Positions 40,533 through 49,855 are shown, numbered from the stretch's first letter. The stretch is DNA of 53,136 bases from Cysteiniphilum halobium (GCF_003574425.1 NZ_QLIU01000008.1:1-53136); one strand, 5' to 3'. Notes: generated by a model not told the origin, from the letters alone. Numbers and translations are program-made.

Positions 40533-41291
40533 TTATTCGACATGACTTAAGCGCGCAGGATGCCAATGGTCAACGTACATCTTAGTAGTACCTGCAATGG
40601 CTGCTGGAATAACGAGAATATTAAAAAAAGGAATCATCAAAAATACAGTGGTGATAAAACCAAAGCCTAAGCTTAGAGACTTTTGTTGAGAGAGTTGCTT
40701 TTTCATTTGTGGAAAGCTGATTTCATTATTATCAAAAGCATAATCAGCATATTGCACAACGTTAAACCAACATAACAGTACAAACCATAAAACACTGGTA
40801 AAAAGATTTATCACTGGAATGAAGTAACATAAGAAAATGATCAAAACCCATGGTAAGAAGGATAATAGCTTTTTAAATTCGCGTGCGATGGATCTAGGTG
40901 CAATAAGCATAAGTTTAGCAAATGTAAGCTTACTACCAACCTCTCGTCCTGTGAGTTTTTTTTGGATTTTCTCAGCAAGAAAACTATAAAAAGGTGAAGC
41001 AATAATAAGAGCAATCGCAGTAAAGAGATAAGCACTAAATAATAATAGCGCCAAAATAGCAATGATGTAAATCAACCAGCTAAACCATGTGAGCCAGCTA
41101 GGTAGATGAGTATCCACCCAGCTGATTAATAAAGAGACTTCATGTAGGCTAAACCACCACAGCGCAATAAAGATAATGGTATTAATAATAAGTGGCACAA
41201 TTGTATAGCGTTTGATTCCTTTCTTAAAAATAAGTGTTAGTCCCGCGAAAAAATAGCTTATGCCACTGTTATCACCTTGGTGCTGGGCCAT
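40533..41291 (-). CDS. cysZ: EI24/CysZ-family membrane protein
   Basis: 252 residues with long hydrophobic helices in a CysZ pattern: start SYFFAGLTLIFKKGIKRYTIVPL, a double helix region, the middle segment IASPFYSFLAEKIQ typical of the family, and a C-terminal hydrophobic pair ending PAAIAGTTKMYVD. CysZ is a sulfate transporter in E. coli; without cys genes next to it the substrate is an inference. It begins two bases after the lplA-like stop, so the two form an operon. Confidence 0.82.
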   Translation of the reverse strand: MAQHQGDNSGISYFFAGLTLIFKKGIKRYTIVPLIINTIIFIALWWFSLHEVSLLISWVDTHLPSWLTWFSWLIYIIAILALLLFSAYLFTAIALIIASPFYSFLAEKIQKKLTGREVGSKLTFAKLMLIAPRSIAREFKKLLSFLPWVLIIFLCYFIPVINLFTSVLWFVLLCWFNVVQYADYAFDNNEISFPQMKKQLSQQKSLSLGFGFITTVFLMIPFFNILVIPAAIAGTTKMYVDHWHPARLSHVE

Positions 41292-41293
41292 GA

Positions 41294-42262
41294 TTATTCT
41301 CCCGTTACATTGGCAGTGTTTTGATAAAGGTGAGTTAATAGTGCCTGTTCTTGTGCTGTAAAATCTAGTGCTTCTTGACCAGAAAGACTAAAGTTTTGTT
41401 GGGTGTAGATTGGATTTCTACTTTCGAAATAAGTTTTTAGATTAAAATATTTATTGGCATTACTTTTAAATGCAACAATTTGTCCATGTTTAATTTCAAG
41501 CGTGATGTCGTCACCTTCAAAAACAAAATTGCGACTAAAGGGCAAGGTTTTGCCAAAGCGCCATTGCCAAGTGTGCAAGGTGTTTTTTTCATTGATAACC
41601 TGTTTATTTTCCATATATTCGGGGATATAGGTGATGTGTTGATTAAACTGATTTAAAAAACAATTACGGATTTTCTCAACGTTAATGTTTGGATTGACTG
41701 TTGCCAAGTTAATAACGCTTGAGCGCTTTGAGTGCACCCCCTTGGCCGTTAATGACTTATCAATGTTATGATGCAAATAGTGATATAGCTTGCTGGTATC
41801 AGCATTGATCAGTAAGGTGCCATGATGAAAGGATTTGTCTTTGGTCTCACGAAAAGCGCTTCCTGAGATTTTATAATCAGTATTTTCATGTGTTACTAAG
41901 ATATCATTACGCTCGGAAGCATAAGCGTTGATGCCGCAGTTTTTAAGTACATTAACAATCAGTGCCAGATTTGCTTTTTTGTCGTAATCTTTGGATTTTG
42001 CCATAATAGTGTAGTTTAAATTACCCAAATCATGATAAACCGTACCCCCTCCGCTTTGGCGGCGGACAATTGGGATATTACTATTGTTTAAAGCATCAAT
42101 ATTGCACTCGCGCCAAGGGTTTTGGGCCCGTCCCATAATTACACAAGGGGCGTTTTGCCATAAATATAAAATAGGCGTATCCGTCAACATTTCACGAAAA
42201 AGCCAGTTTTCAACGGCAAGGTTATAAAAAGGGTTATGACTTGTAGCAATATAAACATTCAT
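41294..42262 (-). CDS. lplA: Lipoate-protein ligase family protein
   Basis: 322 residues. The LplA catalytic fold is clear: NPFYNLAVENWLF, PCVIMGRAQNPWRE, the lipoyl-AMP loop RRQSGGGTVYHDLGNLNYT (about residues 67-85) and the lysine-bearing KISGSAFRETKDKSFHHGTLL. A C-terminal accessory domain (about 245-322) is present, as in E. coli LplA, suggesting ATP-dependent use of free lipoate for 2-oxoacid dehydrogenases and GcvH. An octanoyltransferase role is the alternative. It leads the cysZ-like gene by two bases and is divergent from the second mini-RHS gene. Confidence 0.88.
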   Translation of the reverse strand: MNVYIATSHNPFYNLAVENWLFREMLTDTPILYLWQNAPCVIMGRAQNPWRECNIDALNNSNIPIVRRQSGGGTVYHDLGNLNYTIMAKSKDYDKKANLALIVNVLKNCGINAYASERNDILVTHENTDYKISGSAFRETKDKSFHHGTLLINADTSKLYHYLHHNIDKSLTAKGVHSKRSSVINLATVNPNINVEKIRNCFLNQFNQHITYIPEYMENKQVINEKNTLHTWQWRFGKTLPFSRNFVFEGDDITLEIKHGQIVAFKSNANKYFNLKTYFESRNPIYTQQNFSLSGQEALDFTAQEQALLTHLYQNTANVTGE

Positions 42263-42464
42263 ACGATAGTTTGTGTGACTTATTAAGCTTTGATAAAGTG
42301 GCAGTTTATACCCATCATAAAATATTTTACAGCGTTTCTTTCTGTTGATTTAAATTTGATATGTCAAAAAATTAAAATTATTCTTTCCCCTTACGTTGCT
42401 GTATACTGTTTATTCTTTTTTGGTTTATTAATAACTCATTTAACAATTCATTATGGGGTGAAAA

Positions 42465-43943
42465 ATGTTTACAACTAAAACAAAGCTATTTATTGGCATG
42501 GTGATGTCATTGCTTTTGCTAACGCAAAGCATGGCTTATTCGATGCATGGTGTAGATTCAATTAATAACATGAGTGTAGATAACCATTCAAATGCTTTAG
42601 CAGCATCAGCAATTCAGTATGATGCTACTGGTGATCTGGCAAGAGATAATAAAAATATACAATATAGTTACAACAGTGCTAACCAGTTAACACAAATAAA
42701 ATTAGCATCAGGTAGTGGCGAGAGCTATTACTACTACTCTAATGGTTTGCGTGCAGTCATTCACAGTAATAATCGAACACTTGTGCATTATTATTCACGT
42801 CATGGTCAATTACTAAATTCCACCGATGGGATACAATCATCCGCGTATTTAATTGCAAATACGGTGAGTGTGCGTAGTATTGATGGCACTGCAATAACTC
42901 TGCTACATAACCGTCATGGTTCGGTGATTGGTCAGTTAAGTAATAAGCCACAGTTTTATCAGTATGGAGTGTATGGTGTTCAGAAGACGGAGGGCAGAGG
43001 ACAGAAGGCGGAAAATGGCAGTGAATCATTAAATCTTGCAACCAATCCTCTTCGATATTCGGGCTATATGTTTGATCCATTAACCGGTTTATATTATCTC
43101 AAAGCGCGTGATTACGATCCAAGTTTAAGAAGCTTTATGCAAGCGGATAGTTATGCTTTTAATAGCGATGGGTTAATCAATGGTTATTTCTATGGTAATA
43201 ACAATCCATTAATGGGGATTGATCTCAGTGGGCATGTTTTTGAAACACTTGCTAAAACTGCCTTAACTATAGATGGGGTTGATCTAAGTAAAACAGAGCC
43301 TGTTGAAAATAATGATGATTTTAATGTTGACCAACAAACTGCACAATCAACTCAATGGTCACCAGGAGACCAAATGCTTCCGGAAGATACCCGCTTTATC
43401 CGCACATTAAAAGGAGGAGGCTATGCACAAGAGATACGAATATTTAAAGATGCACAGAATAATGAATGGGCTCTAAAAATAATGAAGAGTCATGATAATA
43501 ATCTTGATCGTACAGAACTTAATACACCAGAAAGAAATGCGAAGGTTTTAAATAAGTTAAACGGAGATGGTTTTGCCTTTGCTGTGAAATATAAAGGTCA
43601 AGAGCATTTAGTAACAAGATATGTCAAAGGTAAAGAGGTTGAACCCCAAAAAATATTTGAATACTTTTGGGATGCATTAACTAATGAAGGTGGGATGTAT
43701 ATGTACGATTACTATGTCCCGGGAAATGCTCGCTATGGAGATAATGACGAAATTGTCATTATTGATGCGGATCAAATTGTGCAATTTCCTCCTATTTCTC
43801 CCAGAAGCAAAGAGCTTATAGATATAAAATATTTGCAGAGCTCAACAATAGGGATAAGACGTGCAGTTAACAACAATCCTACACTTGATTTCGATGAGAT
43901 AGTAAATCGCTTTGCAGCGCTCAGTTTAGAAGATCAAACTTGA
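42465..43943 (+). CDS. Exported mini-RHS protein with a kinase-like C-terminal domain
   Basis: 492 residues, paralogous to the protein at 9117-10598 over the signal peptide (1-24, same QSMAYS junction) and the RHS core (to about 259, NGYFYGNNNP, DLSGHVFE), but with an unrelated tail. The tail (about 300-445) reads like a reduced kinase fold: glycine-rich TLKGGGYAQEIRIF, K338 in WALKIMK, E356 in NTPERNAK, hinge LVTRYVKGK, a catalytic-loop-like D415 to N421 in MYDYYVPGN, and D434 in VIIDADQ. The activation segment is absent, as in the Shigella effector OspG. The D-to-N distance is one residue longer than in classical kinases, so activity is unsure. No immunity gene adjoins; GGGGTG precedes the ATG, as in its paralogue. 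Confidence 0.85.
   Translation: MFTTKTKLFIGMVMSLLLLTQSMAYSMHGVDSINNMSVDNHSNALAASAIQYDATGDLARDNKNIQYSYNSANQLTQIKLASGSGESYYYYSNGLRAVIHSNNRTLVHYYSRHGQLLNSTDGIQSSAYLIANTVSVRSIDGTAITLLHNRHGSVIGQLSNKPQFYQYGVYGVQKTEGRGQKAENGSESLNLATNPLRYSGYMFDPLTGLYYLKARDYDPSLRSFMQADSYAFNSDGLINGYFYGNNNPLMGIDLSGHVFETLAKTALTIDGVDLSKTEPVENNDDFNVDQQTAQSTQWSPGDQMLPEDTRFIRTLKGGGYAQEIRIFKDAQNNEWALKIMKSHDNNLDRTELNTPERNAKVLNKLNGDGFAFAVKYKGQEHLVTRYVKGKEVEPQKIFEYFWDALTNEGGMYMYDYYVPGNARYGDNDEIVIIDADQIVQFPPISPRSKELIDIKYLQSSTIGIRRAVNNNPTLDFDEIVNRFAALSLEDQT
42981..43012 (+). repeat. Purine-rich minisatellite inside the second mini-RHS gene
   Basis: CAGAAGACGGAGGGCAGAGG continuing as ACAGAAGGCGGA encodes QKTEGRGQKAE. It sits at the homologous codons of the core as the minisatellite at 10051-10090, but the two differ in unit content. 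Confidence 0.65.
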
Positions 43944-43964
43944 TCTGATAGACACTCTGTTTTA

Positions 43965-43987
43965 GCAAAATGATAAGTGAATTTTGC
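43965..43987. terminator. Weak hairpin between convergent genes
   Basis: GCAAAAT (43965-43971) and ATTTTGC (43981-43987) with a nine-base loop, in the 54-base gap between the mini-RHS and K+ channel genes. It is AT-rich with no long T-run, so only a tentative shared terminator. Confidence 0.35.
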
Positions 43988-43997
43988 ATATTTCATT

Positions 43998-45167
43998 TTA
44001 TATTTTGGCAAGACTGCTATTAATCATTGCATTAGCTGCCATCACCAGTGGTGAGATAACTTCAGCAGCACCCAAAGATTTTGCTTTGTTAATATTATTT
44101 TTTTGATTGATACGAATGGTGATTTTAGCTGCCTTTGCTGGTTGATGATCATTTAAAAACTCATTAATACTCAATAAAGTAATAATATTATCAGCATCTT
44201 TTTCGTAAGCGATAATCACTGCATGGGCATCGACAATGCTTGCCTTATCGAGAATATCAGGATCGTTGGCATTACCATGAAGTGTTAAAGATTTAAGCGC
44301 AGCACTATCAGCGGTTTCACTGTGTTCGCTATCGATAATGAGAAAGCTTTTGTTTTGTTGTTGCAATTCACTGATAATAATATGCGTTAAATCATTTAAG
44401 CCACAAATAATCACATGATCTTTCATATGCTTTTTCCCTTTGTTAAATGTTTGAAATAGATTTTGCAAGCGATCGATAAAGGCACTAACGATAAAGGTTA
44501 AAACAGCAGCAAATGCACCTAATCCTATAAAAATCATTGAAACAACGAAAAGGCGTGCCTCATCAGTAATCGGTGTAATATCGCCATAACCAACAGTGCT
44601 ATAAGTGACTACAGTAAAGTAGATAGCATCTGGCCAATCTTTAATACTATTGAATTGATCGCGTAGTAGATAAGCACCAACCACGCCATATAGGAATGCC
44701 AAAATAAAGGACAAAATAACGATAAATTGGGCGTAACTGAGTTTGATGGTTTGCGAGCGAACATTAAATACTTTCCAGCTAATGCTAAGTCCAACAATCT
44801 CAACAAAATAAAACCAAGTCAAAAAACCTGAGCGGTAATGCACAAAGATATTGGTCAAGAAAAGAGTAATTAGCATTAATAATGCTAATATCCAGAAAAA
44901 ACGTAAGCGCCGATAAATCCCACGACCAATCAGTAACATTAAATAGCCAATAAAACAGGATATAACCGTATTAAACTCTTTGAACCCTTGTCCTGCGATA
45001 ATATGGTTAACTAATTGCACCCCTTCATCATGAATGGCTGCTTCAATAAAAGGAAAGACACCAACCAAAATGGCGAATATACCATTTAAAAAGAGTAAAA
45101 TAGCAAAGAATAAGGGAATGTTGAAGCGCATGAGCCTTTCTTTGAAAAGGTGTGCTAACCTTGGCAT
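43998..45167 (-). CDS. Voltage-gated-like K+ channel with RCK domain
   Basis: 389 residues. Several N-terminal helices (about residues 17-160) lead to a pore module with P-loop TYSTVGYGDITP (filter TVGYGD at 191-196), a following inner helix (206-230) and a cytoplasmic RCK/TrkA-N domain (249-389, DHVIICGLND). The architecture is that of E. coli Kch. The dinucleotide-binding glycine motif of the RCK domain is degenerate (GLNDLTH rather than GxGxxG), so ligand control may differ. AAGGA six bases upstream supports this start over the internal ATG at 45131. Confidence 0.9.
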   Translation of the reverse strand: MPRLAHLFKERLMRFNIPLFFAILLFLNGIFAILVGVFPFIEAAIHDEGVQLVNHIIAGQGFKEFNTVISCFIGYLMLLIGRGIYRRLRFFWILALLMLITLFLTNIFVHYRSGFLTWFYFVEIVGLSISWKVFNVRSQTIKLSYAQFIVILSFILAFLYGVVGAYLLRDQFNSIKDWPDAIYFTVVTYSTVGYGDITPITDEARLFVVSMIFIGLGAFAAVLTFIVSAFIDRLQNLFQTFNKGKKHMKDHVIICGLNDLTHIIISELQQQNKSFLIIDSEHSETADSAALKSLTLHGNANDPDILDKASIVDAHAVIIAYEKDADNIITLLSINEFLNDHQPAKAAKITIRINQKNNINKAKSLGAAEVISPLVMAANAMINSSLAKI

Positions 45168-45308
45168 AAGCTATCCTTAGTGTTGGTGAGATCGCTGTGT
45201 AATAGATATTCCATATAAACATAGACAACATTAACATAAAGTTCAATATGAAACGTGCTTAAGGTAGGTAATGATGCGTAAATAAGTTGTATGAGTTATT
45301 ACCTCTGG

Positions 45309-45369
45309 TTTTGAGGGGACGCTCGTACAGCTTGTGCTGCACGGGAGTAACTGAGTTAAAACTCAATTT
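45309..45369. repeat. Dispersed repeat, family A, copy 3 (inverted, diverged)
   Basis: Reading the minus strand, AATTGAGTTTTAACTCAG, then ACTCCCGTGCAGCACAAGC, TGTACGAGCG and TCCCCTCAA match the order of blocks in the copy at 14837-14914 (GAGTTTTAA, GCGCAGCGTAAGCTGCACGA, CTCTCCC). It lies between the divergently placed 5' end of the channel gene and the 3' end of dnaQ. Confidence 0.5.
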
Positions 45370-45403
45370 GTTTTTACTTATTACTCGGCATATTTTGTCT
45401 TTG

Positions 45404-46132
45404 TTATAAGCACCGCCATAAGGTTTGGTCTTTTGATTTTTTATCTAGAAGTTTTAGATAGTCATCATGTGCTTCACACTGTGGATGTAGGGTCAATAGA
45501 TCAACCAAGTTAAGCGTTTTATCTGCAGAAGTTAATATATCTTTATTAGTCGATGTGCTTGCATTGTTATTATCTTCAGCAGTTGGCGTCATAAGACTAA
45601 ATAAATCCAGTTGTCCCCCGGTCATCATCAAATAGACATCTGCAAGAATCTCAGCATCCAGAAGTGCGCCATGCAGTGTGCGATGTTTGTTATTCACGCC
45701 ATAGCGTGAGCACAGTGCATCGAGTGAGTTTTTTTGTCCTGGGTGCTTCTGGCGTGCCATGATTAAGCTATCAATAATATGGCAGTGGCGTTCAAGCTCT
45801 CCCCATTTATTAGGAGATAATAATTGCAACTCCCAGTTTAAAAATGGCACGTCAAATCCTGCATTATGAATAATCAGTTCAGACTGACCAAGGTACGTCA
45901 TAATCTCATCAATTTTGTCACTAAATAGTGGTTTGTCAGCTAAAAAATCATTGCTTAAACCATGGACTTGCAAGGCGCCTACCTCAACTTCAATGTCGGG
46001 TTTAAAGTAAAAGTGTAAGTTATTACCGGTTAATTTGCGATCGATCATTTCAACGGCACCAAGCTCGATGATGCGATGTCCTGATTTAAAGTCAAAGCCT
46101 GTAGTTTCAGTATCCAAAAATATTTGTCGCAT
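45404..46132 (-). CDS. dnaQ: DNA polymerase III epsilon subunit
   Basis: 242 residues, a DEDDh 3'-5' exonuclease providing replicative proofreading: Exo I FLDTETTGFD, Exo II IIHNAGFDVPFLN, Exo III HRTLHGALLDAEILADVY. After the nuclease domain comes GGQLDLFSL, a textbook beta-clamp binding motif (QxxLF), then a polar linker and a C-terminal segment expected to bind the alpha subunit. No rnhA is adjacent, unlike in E. coli. It is divergent from the small exported protein gene. Confidence 0.95.
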   Translation of the reverse strand: MRQIFLDTETTGFDFKSGHRIIELGAVEMIDRKLTGNNLHFYFKPDIEVEVGALQVHGLSNDFLADKPLFSDKIDEIMTYLGQSELIIHNAGFDVPFLNWELQLLSPNKWGELERHCHIIDSLIMARQKHPGQKNSLDALCSRYGVNNKHRTLHGALLDAEILADVYLMMTGGQLDLFSLMTPTAEDNNNASTSTNKDILTSADKTLNLVDLLTLHPQCEAHDDYLKLLDKKSKDQTLWRCL

Positions 46133-46239
46133 GATTTTAATTCATCAGATATAGAAAAGTATGCCAAGGAGTATAGCGAATTTGGGTAAGGTTTGACATA
46201 ATGGTTTGTGTTATTTTAACCAAAATAAAGGACAGGAAG

Positions 46240-46644
46240 ATGAAGACAATTTTATTAGCAATCGGGTTATTGTTATCAGTGAATGCTGCACTGGCATGTT
46301 CAGGCAAGGAGCAAATTAATATTTTATTTACCTCGCAGCAAGGAGATAATGTATCACATAAAGACTATGCAAGTTTGGGCAAGGCATTATTTACCAATCA
46401 AATGATCGCTGATGAGCTGCATGCTTATAATGTGACGATTAATCATAAAATCGGTGAGATTGTTTTGGATATTGAAACACAAAAAACGTCTATCCAAACA
46501 ATGTTAAAAGAAATCAAGCCTTTATTAAAAGAGCACGGGTTTAAAGTGTTACGCACTTCTTTTGAAACGCCAATTGAACGTGCTAATGCAAGGAAGTCGA
46601 TGCCGCCAAAAGAGCCTACATCAAGTGATGTCATCGCTAATTAA
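46240..46644 (+). CDS. Small exported protein of unknown function
   Basis: 134 residues with a Sec signal peptide (MKTILLAIGLLLSVNAALA, cleavage near residue 19) followed by a lone cysteine (CSGKEQINILFTSQQGD). The mature part is a small alpha/beta domain with GEIVLDIETQKTSIQTMLKE and a proline-rich end (MPPKEPTSSD). The start at 46240 is fixed by AAAGGA seven bases upstream; a longer frame from 46201 adds 13 residues ahead of the signal peptide. No family recognised. Confidence 0.78.
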   Translation: MKTILLAIGLLLSVNAALACSGKEQINILFTSQQGDNVSHKDYASLGKALFTNQMIADELHAYNVTINHKIGEIVLDIETQKTSIQTMLKEIKPLLKEHGFKVLRTSFETPIERANARKSMPPKEPTSSDVIAN

Positions 46645-46836
46645 TAATAAAAATAAGCTGTATCATCGTCAAATTTTAAAGGTCGCGATCCTGGCAAGCT
46701 AGATTGTTGACTTGCCTGTAAGCAATCCAAAACTCTCGATAGTAAGCTTAGCAAATTCAAACTGGTAATTTTGGGTAAGAGTTTTTAGCTTAATTAAAAA
46801 TTTAATGCGTCTTTGAAGTAGATTAAAGATTGCAAG

Positions 46837-46955
46837 TCCTCAGATTATCCTTGCTGTTATATTCCTTGTTGATACTCAAATGGGGGTCGAGTTTCAGCTG
46901 CCTTTGCTATCACTTAACTGGGGTATTGTCGTGATAACAAAGCATAATCTGAGGA
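46837..46955. mobile_element. 119-bp element with long terminal inverted repeats
   Basis: TCCTCAGATTATCCTTGCTG at 46837 and, on the other strand from 46955, TCCTCAGATTATGCTTTGTT. The first 12 bases of the two ends are identical and the similarity runs about 24 bases. No frame or clear target duplication is seen. It lies in the 449-base gap between the exported-protein gene and hemW, whose remaining bases show nothing else. A solo MITE or the imprint of an IS are the likely explanations. Confidence 0.6.
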
Positions 46956-47093
46956 GTGCTTAGATCATAATAAATAATTATAACCATGTCCAGTGTAGTA
47001 GCATTAAATTTTTATAAAAAAATTCACATGTATATAAAACAATCAATTTTGTGCGGGTATTTTTTGCATGAAATGTACTGAAGAGAATGGGGT

Positions 47094-48236
47094 TTAAGGC
47101 AGAAATATATGCAAAAGATTGTTTAGGAATCGCTGACCAAGCTCAGTCGGTATAAAGTATCCTGATTCTCTTGTGAGTAACTTACGAGTAATTGCCTCAT
47201 TGAGTTGTGCTGTAATATCCTTAATACTAAGTCCCGTGGTCTTTTCAAATTGCATGACTGAAAAACCACACTGTAAGCGTAGCGCATTTAACATAAACTC
47301 ATAAGGGCGCGCATTAGTGGCAATATCACAGCTACCATAGGGAAATTTTTGTTCGATCATATACAGTTTTGGATTTTTGCGTTTCCAGTGGCGTCTGAGA
47401 ATACCTGTTTCAGGCAAAGTAATCTTGCCATGGGCGCCTGCGCCAATACCGATATAATCACCAAACTGCCAATAGTTTACGTTATGTTTGGCTTGATACT
47501 CATTATCCTTACAATAAGCAGAAGTCTCATATTGTGTAAACCCAGATGATTTAATCAATGCTTTGCCTTGTTGCTCAATAGTGAATAATAAATCTTCGCA
47601 AGGTAATTTTGGCGGTTTGACAGCAAATGCAGTATTGGGCTCTAAAGTTAATTGATACCAAGATAAATGTGTTGGCTTTAATGCCAACGCTTCGCGCAAA
47701 TCAAATAGTGCATCATCAACACTTTGGTCAGGTAAGCCGTGCATTAAATCAATATTAAAATTATCAAATCCGGCATGAACTAATTCATCAACGGCGTTAT
47801 AGACATTTTGTGCACTGTGAATACGACCAAGCGCCTTTAATTTATCATTTTGTAGACTTTGCACGCCAAGTGAGACGCGATTAATGCCCATGGTTTTATA
47901 GTCGGTGAATTTACCGTGTTCAATCGTGCCAGGGTTTGCTTCGATGGTAATCTCAGCACCTTTTGCAATAAATTTGTGCTTAAATAAATACTCAAAAAGT
48001 TGTGATAATTCAACACTGGGGAATAAAGAAGGCGTTCCTCCTCCTAAAAAAATGCTTTCAAATTGTCGATTTTGTAGATCACTCATGTGGCTCTGCAAAT
48101 CAAGTAATAACGTTTGTAAGTAAGTCTCGGCTGGGATGTTGCCTTTTAAGTGATGTGAGTTAAAGTCACAATAAGGGCATTTTCTAACACACCAGGGAAA
48201 ATGAATGTAAAGGCTTAAAGGAGGGAGTTTTAGCAT
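47094..48236 (-). CDS. hemW: Radical SAM heme chaperone HemW
   Basis: 380 residues. The N-terminal radical SAM cluster motif is WCVRKCPYCDF (CxxxCxxC at residues 16, 20, 23), followed by IFLGGGTPSLF and GVQSLQNDKLKALGR. The CPYCDF form and the length separate it from HemN, whose motif ends in a fourth cysteine and which is about 450 residues. HemW binds heme and delivers it to client proteins such as respiratory enzymes. It follows uspA by 21 bases in the same direction. Confidence 0.93.
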   Translation of the reverse strand: MLKLPPLSLYIHFPWCVRKCPYCDFNSHHLKGNIPAETYLQTLLLDLQSHMSDLQNRQFESIFLGGGTPSLFPSVELSQLFEYLFKHKFIAKGAEITIEANPGTIEHGKFTDYKTMGINRVSLGVQSLQNDKLKALGRIHSAQNVYNAVDELVHAGFDNFNIDLMHGLPDQSVDDALFDLREALALKPTHLSWYQLTLEPNTAFAVKPPKLPCEDLLFTIEQQGKALIKSSGFTQYETSAYCKDNEYQAKHNVNYWQFGDYIGIGAGAHGKITLPETGILRRHWKRKNPKLYMIEQKFPYGSCDIATNARPYEFMLNALRLQCGFSVMQFEKTTGLSIKDITAQLNEAITRKLLTRESGYFIPTELGQRFLNNLLHIFLP

Positions 48237-48257
48237 AGAAAAGGAGAAAAAGAGAAA

Positions 48258-48692
48258 TTATTTTGGCTGCCCAATGCGAATAACGAGTACGTCACAATGT
48301 GCTCGTTGTAACACACCATTTGCTGTTGAACCAATAAAGCGCTCAACACCATAACGACCATGGCTACCGATAACAACAATATCACAATTAAGTTCTTCTG
48401 CGAGCTTAACAATTTTACGCTTAGGTGAGCCATGTAATAAATGAAAGTCTGCCTCAAGGTCAATTTGTGCTTCAAGTGCTTTTAAATGCTTGAGATTTTC
48501 TTCTTCTAGGTAATCTTCTAAATCTGAGATAGAGGGCACCCCTGATGCCATATAGTAAGGGATATGTGGTAAAACATTGACGACACTTAGTTTGGCATTA
48601 TTACGTTTCGCCAAGGCAACAGCTTGTTCAATCACGGGTTTGTTATCAGCGTGCAAGTCGGTTGCCAGTAAAATATGTTTGTAATTTTTCAT
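48258..48692 (-). CDS. Universal stress protein (UspA family)
   Basis: 144 residues, one Usp domain: MKNYKHILLATDLHAD at the N-terminus and the nucleotide-binding-loop segment IGSHGRYGVERFIGST, ending ANGVLQRAHCDVLVIR. Usps bind ATP or AMP and accumulate under growth arrest. The start at 48692 is supported by GGAG seven bases upstream; an upstream in-frame ATG at 48737 adds 15 residues without a ribosome site. Likely co-transcribed with hemW. Confidence 0.92.
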   Translation of the reverse strand: MKNYKHILLATDLHADNKPVIEQAVALAKRNNAKLSVVNVLPHIPYYMASGVPSISDLEDYLEEENLKHLKALEAQIDLEADFHLLHGSPKRKIVKLAEELNCDIVVIGSHGRYGVERFIGSTANGVLQRAHCDVLVIRIGQPK

Positions 48693-48902
48693 CCTCAATC
48701 TCCAATACTGTGTTTTAACGGTACTAATGCTAGTCATTCTAAAAAACTTCCCTTGTAAAAGATAGTCAAAGCACCGCTAAAAATAACAATGAGTCATAAA
48801 TAGCAGTTGAAATCTTAGGGGTAAAATTTTAAGCTAGCGGCTGTTTTGTTTTAATTTGTTTTCTAAACAATAAAAGTCAAAGATAAAAAGAGGTCATTCT
48901 CA

Positions 48903-49226
48903 ATGAATATGAATATGAGTAAGCTCATGCAGCAAGCGCAGAAAATGCAAGATCAGATGAAAAAAATGCAAGAAGAGCAAGCAAAGCTAGAAGTAATAGG
49001 CGAATCAGGTGCCGGTCTTATTAAAATCACCATGACAGGAAAACATGATGTTAAACGTGTTGAGATTGATCCAAGCTTGTTAACAGAAGACAAAGAAATT
49101 CTTGAGGATTTATTGGCTGCTGCCGTTAACGATGCCGTTCGTCGTGTTGAGGAAAACAATAAAGACTCGATGTCAGACATGACTCAAGGTTTAAATTTAC
49201 CCCCTGGATTTAAATTTCCATTTTAA
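48903..49226 (+). CDS. ybaB: Nucleoid-associated protein YbaB/EbfC
   Basis: 107 residues. The coiled N-terminal helix is Met/Gln-rich ([18 protein letters not shown]), then [20 protein letters not shown] and the Pro-rich end LPPGFKFPF. The dimer binds DNA through its pincer tips. Placed 26 bases before recR as in most proteobacteria; dnaX, the usual third partner, is not upstream here. Confidence 0.95.
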   Translation: MNMNMSKLMQQAQKMQDQMKKMQEEQAKLEVIGESGAGLIKITMTGKHDVKRVEIDPSLLTEDKEILEDLLAAAVNDAVRRVEENNKDSMSDMTQGLNLPPGFKFPF

Positions 49227-49252
49227 GCATGCGCTTTTAAGTTTAATTTGCT

Positions 49253-49855
49253 ATGCAAAAGTTATTTTCCCCCAGAATCGAAAGCTTGATCGAGTCGCTT
49301 AAAGTGTTGCCAGGTGTCGGGAAAAAAACCGCACAACGCATGGCCATTCAGTTGTTGGATAAAAAACAACAAGCAGCACATGAGTTATCTCAAGCGATTG
49401 AGAATGCCCTTGTTGCCATAAAGCACTGCCAGCAATGCAATATGCTGTGTGAAGAGGAACTTTGCCATATTTGTAGTAGTGCAAGACGCGATAATACACA
49501 GCTATGTATCGTCGAAAATATGCTTGATATGATGGCGATTGAATCAGCGGGTGTGTATGGTGGCAAATATTTTATCTTGCATGGTAGGATCTCACCTTTG
49601 GATGGAATAGGCCCCAATGAGCTTAAACTGCCTAAACTTAAAGCGCTTGTTGCAAGCCTTGAAGTAAATGAAATTGTCATGGCATTGAGTCCGTCTGTTG
49701 AGGGTGAAACAACAGCACATTTTATTTCAGATATGTTAAAAGAATATCGATGTACGATCTCACGTATTGGTTTTGGTGTACCATTTGGCGGTGAACTTGA
49801 GTATCTTGATCAACAGACATTAACCCATGCCTTTAAAGCACGGGTCAGTTTTTAG
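49253..49855 (+). CDS. recR: Recombination mediator RecR
   Basis: 200 residues. Helix-hairpin-helix LPGVGKKTAQRMA, C4 zinc finger CQQCNMLC to CHIC, Toprim domain from LCIVENMLDMMAIE through LSPSVEGETTAHF, and the C-terminal RIGFGVPFGGELEYLD. With RecO (and RecF) it loads RecA on SSB-coated gaps. Second gene of ybaB-recR. Confidence 0.96.
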   Translation: MQKLFSPRIESLIESLKVLPGVGKKTAQRMAIQLLDKKQQAAHELSQAIENALVAIKHCQQCNMLCEEELCHICSSARRDNTQLCIVENMLDMMAIESAGVYGGKYFILHGRISPLDGIGPNELKLPKLKALVASLEVNEIVMALSPSVEGETTAHFISDMLKEYRCTISRIGFGVPFGGELEYLDQQTLTHAFKARVSF

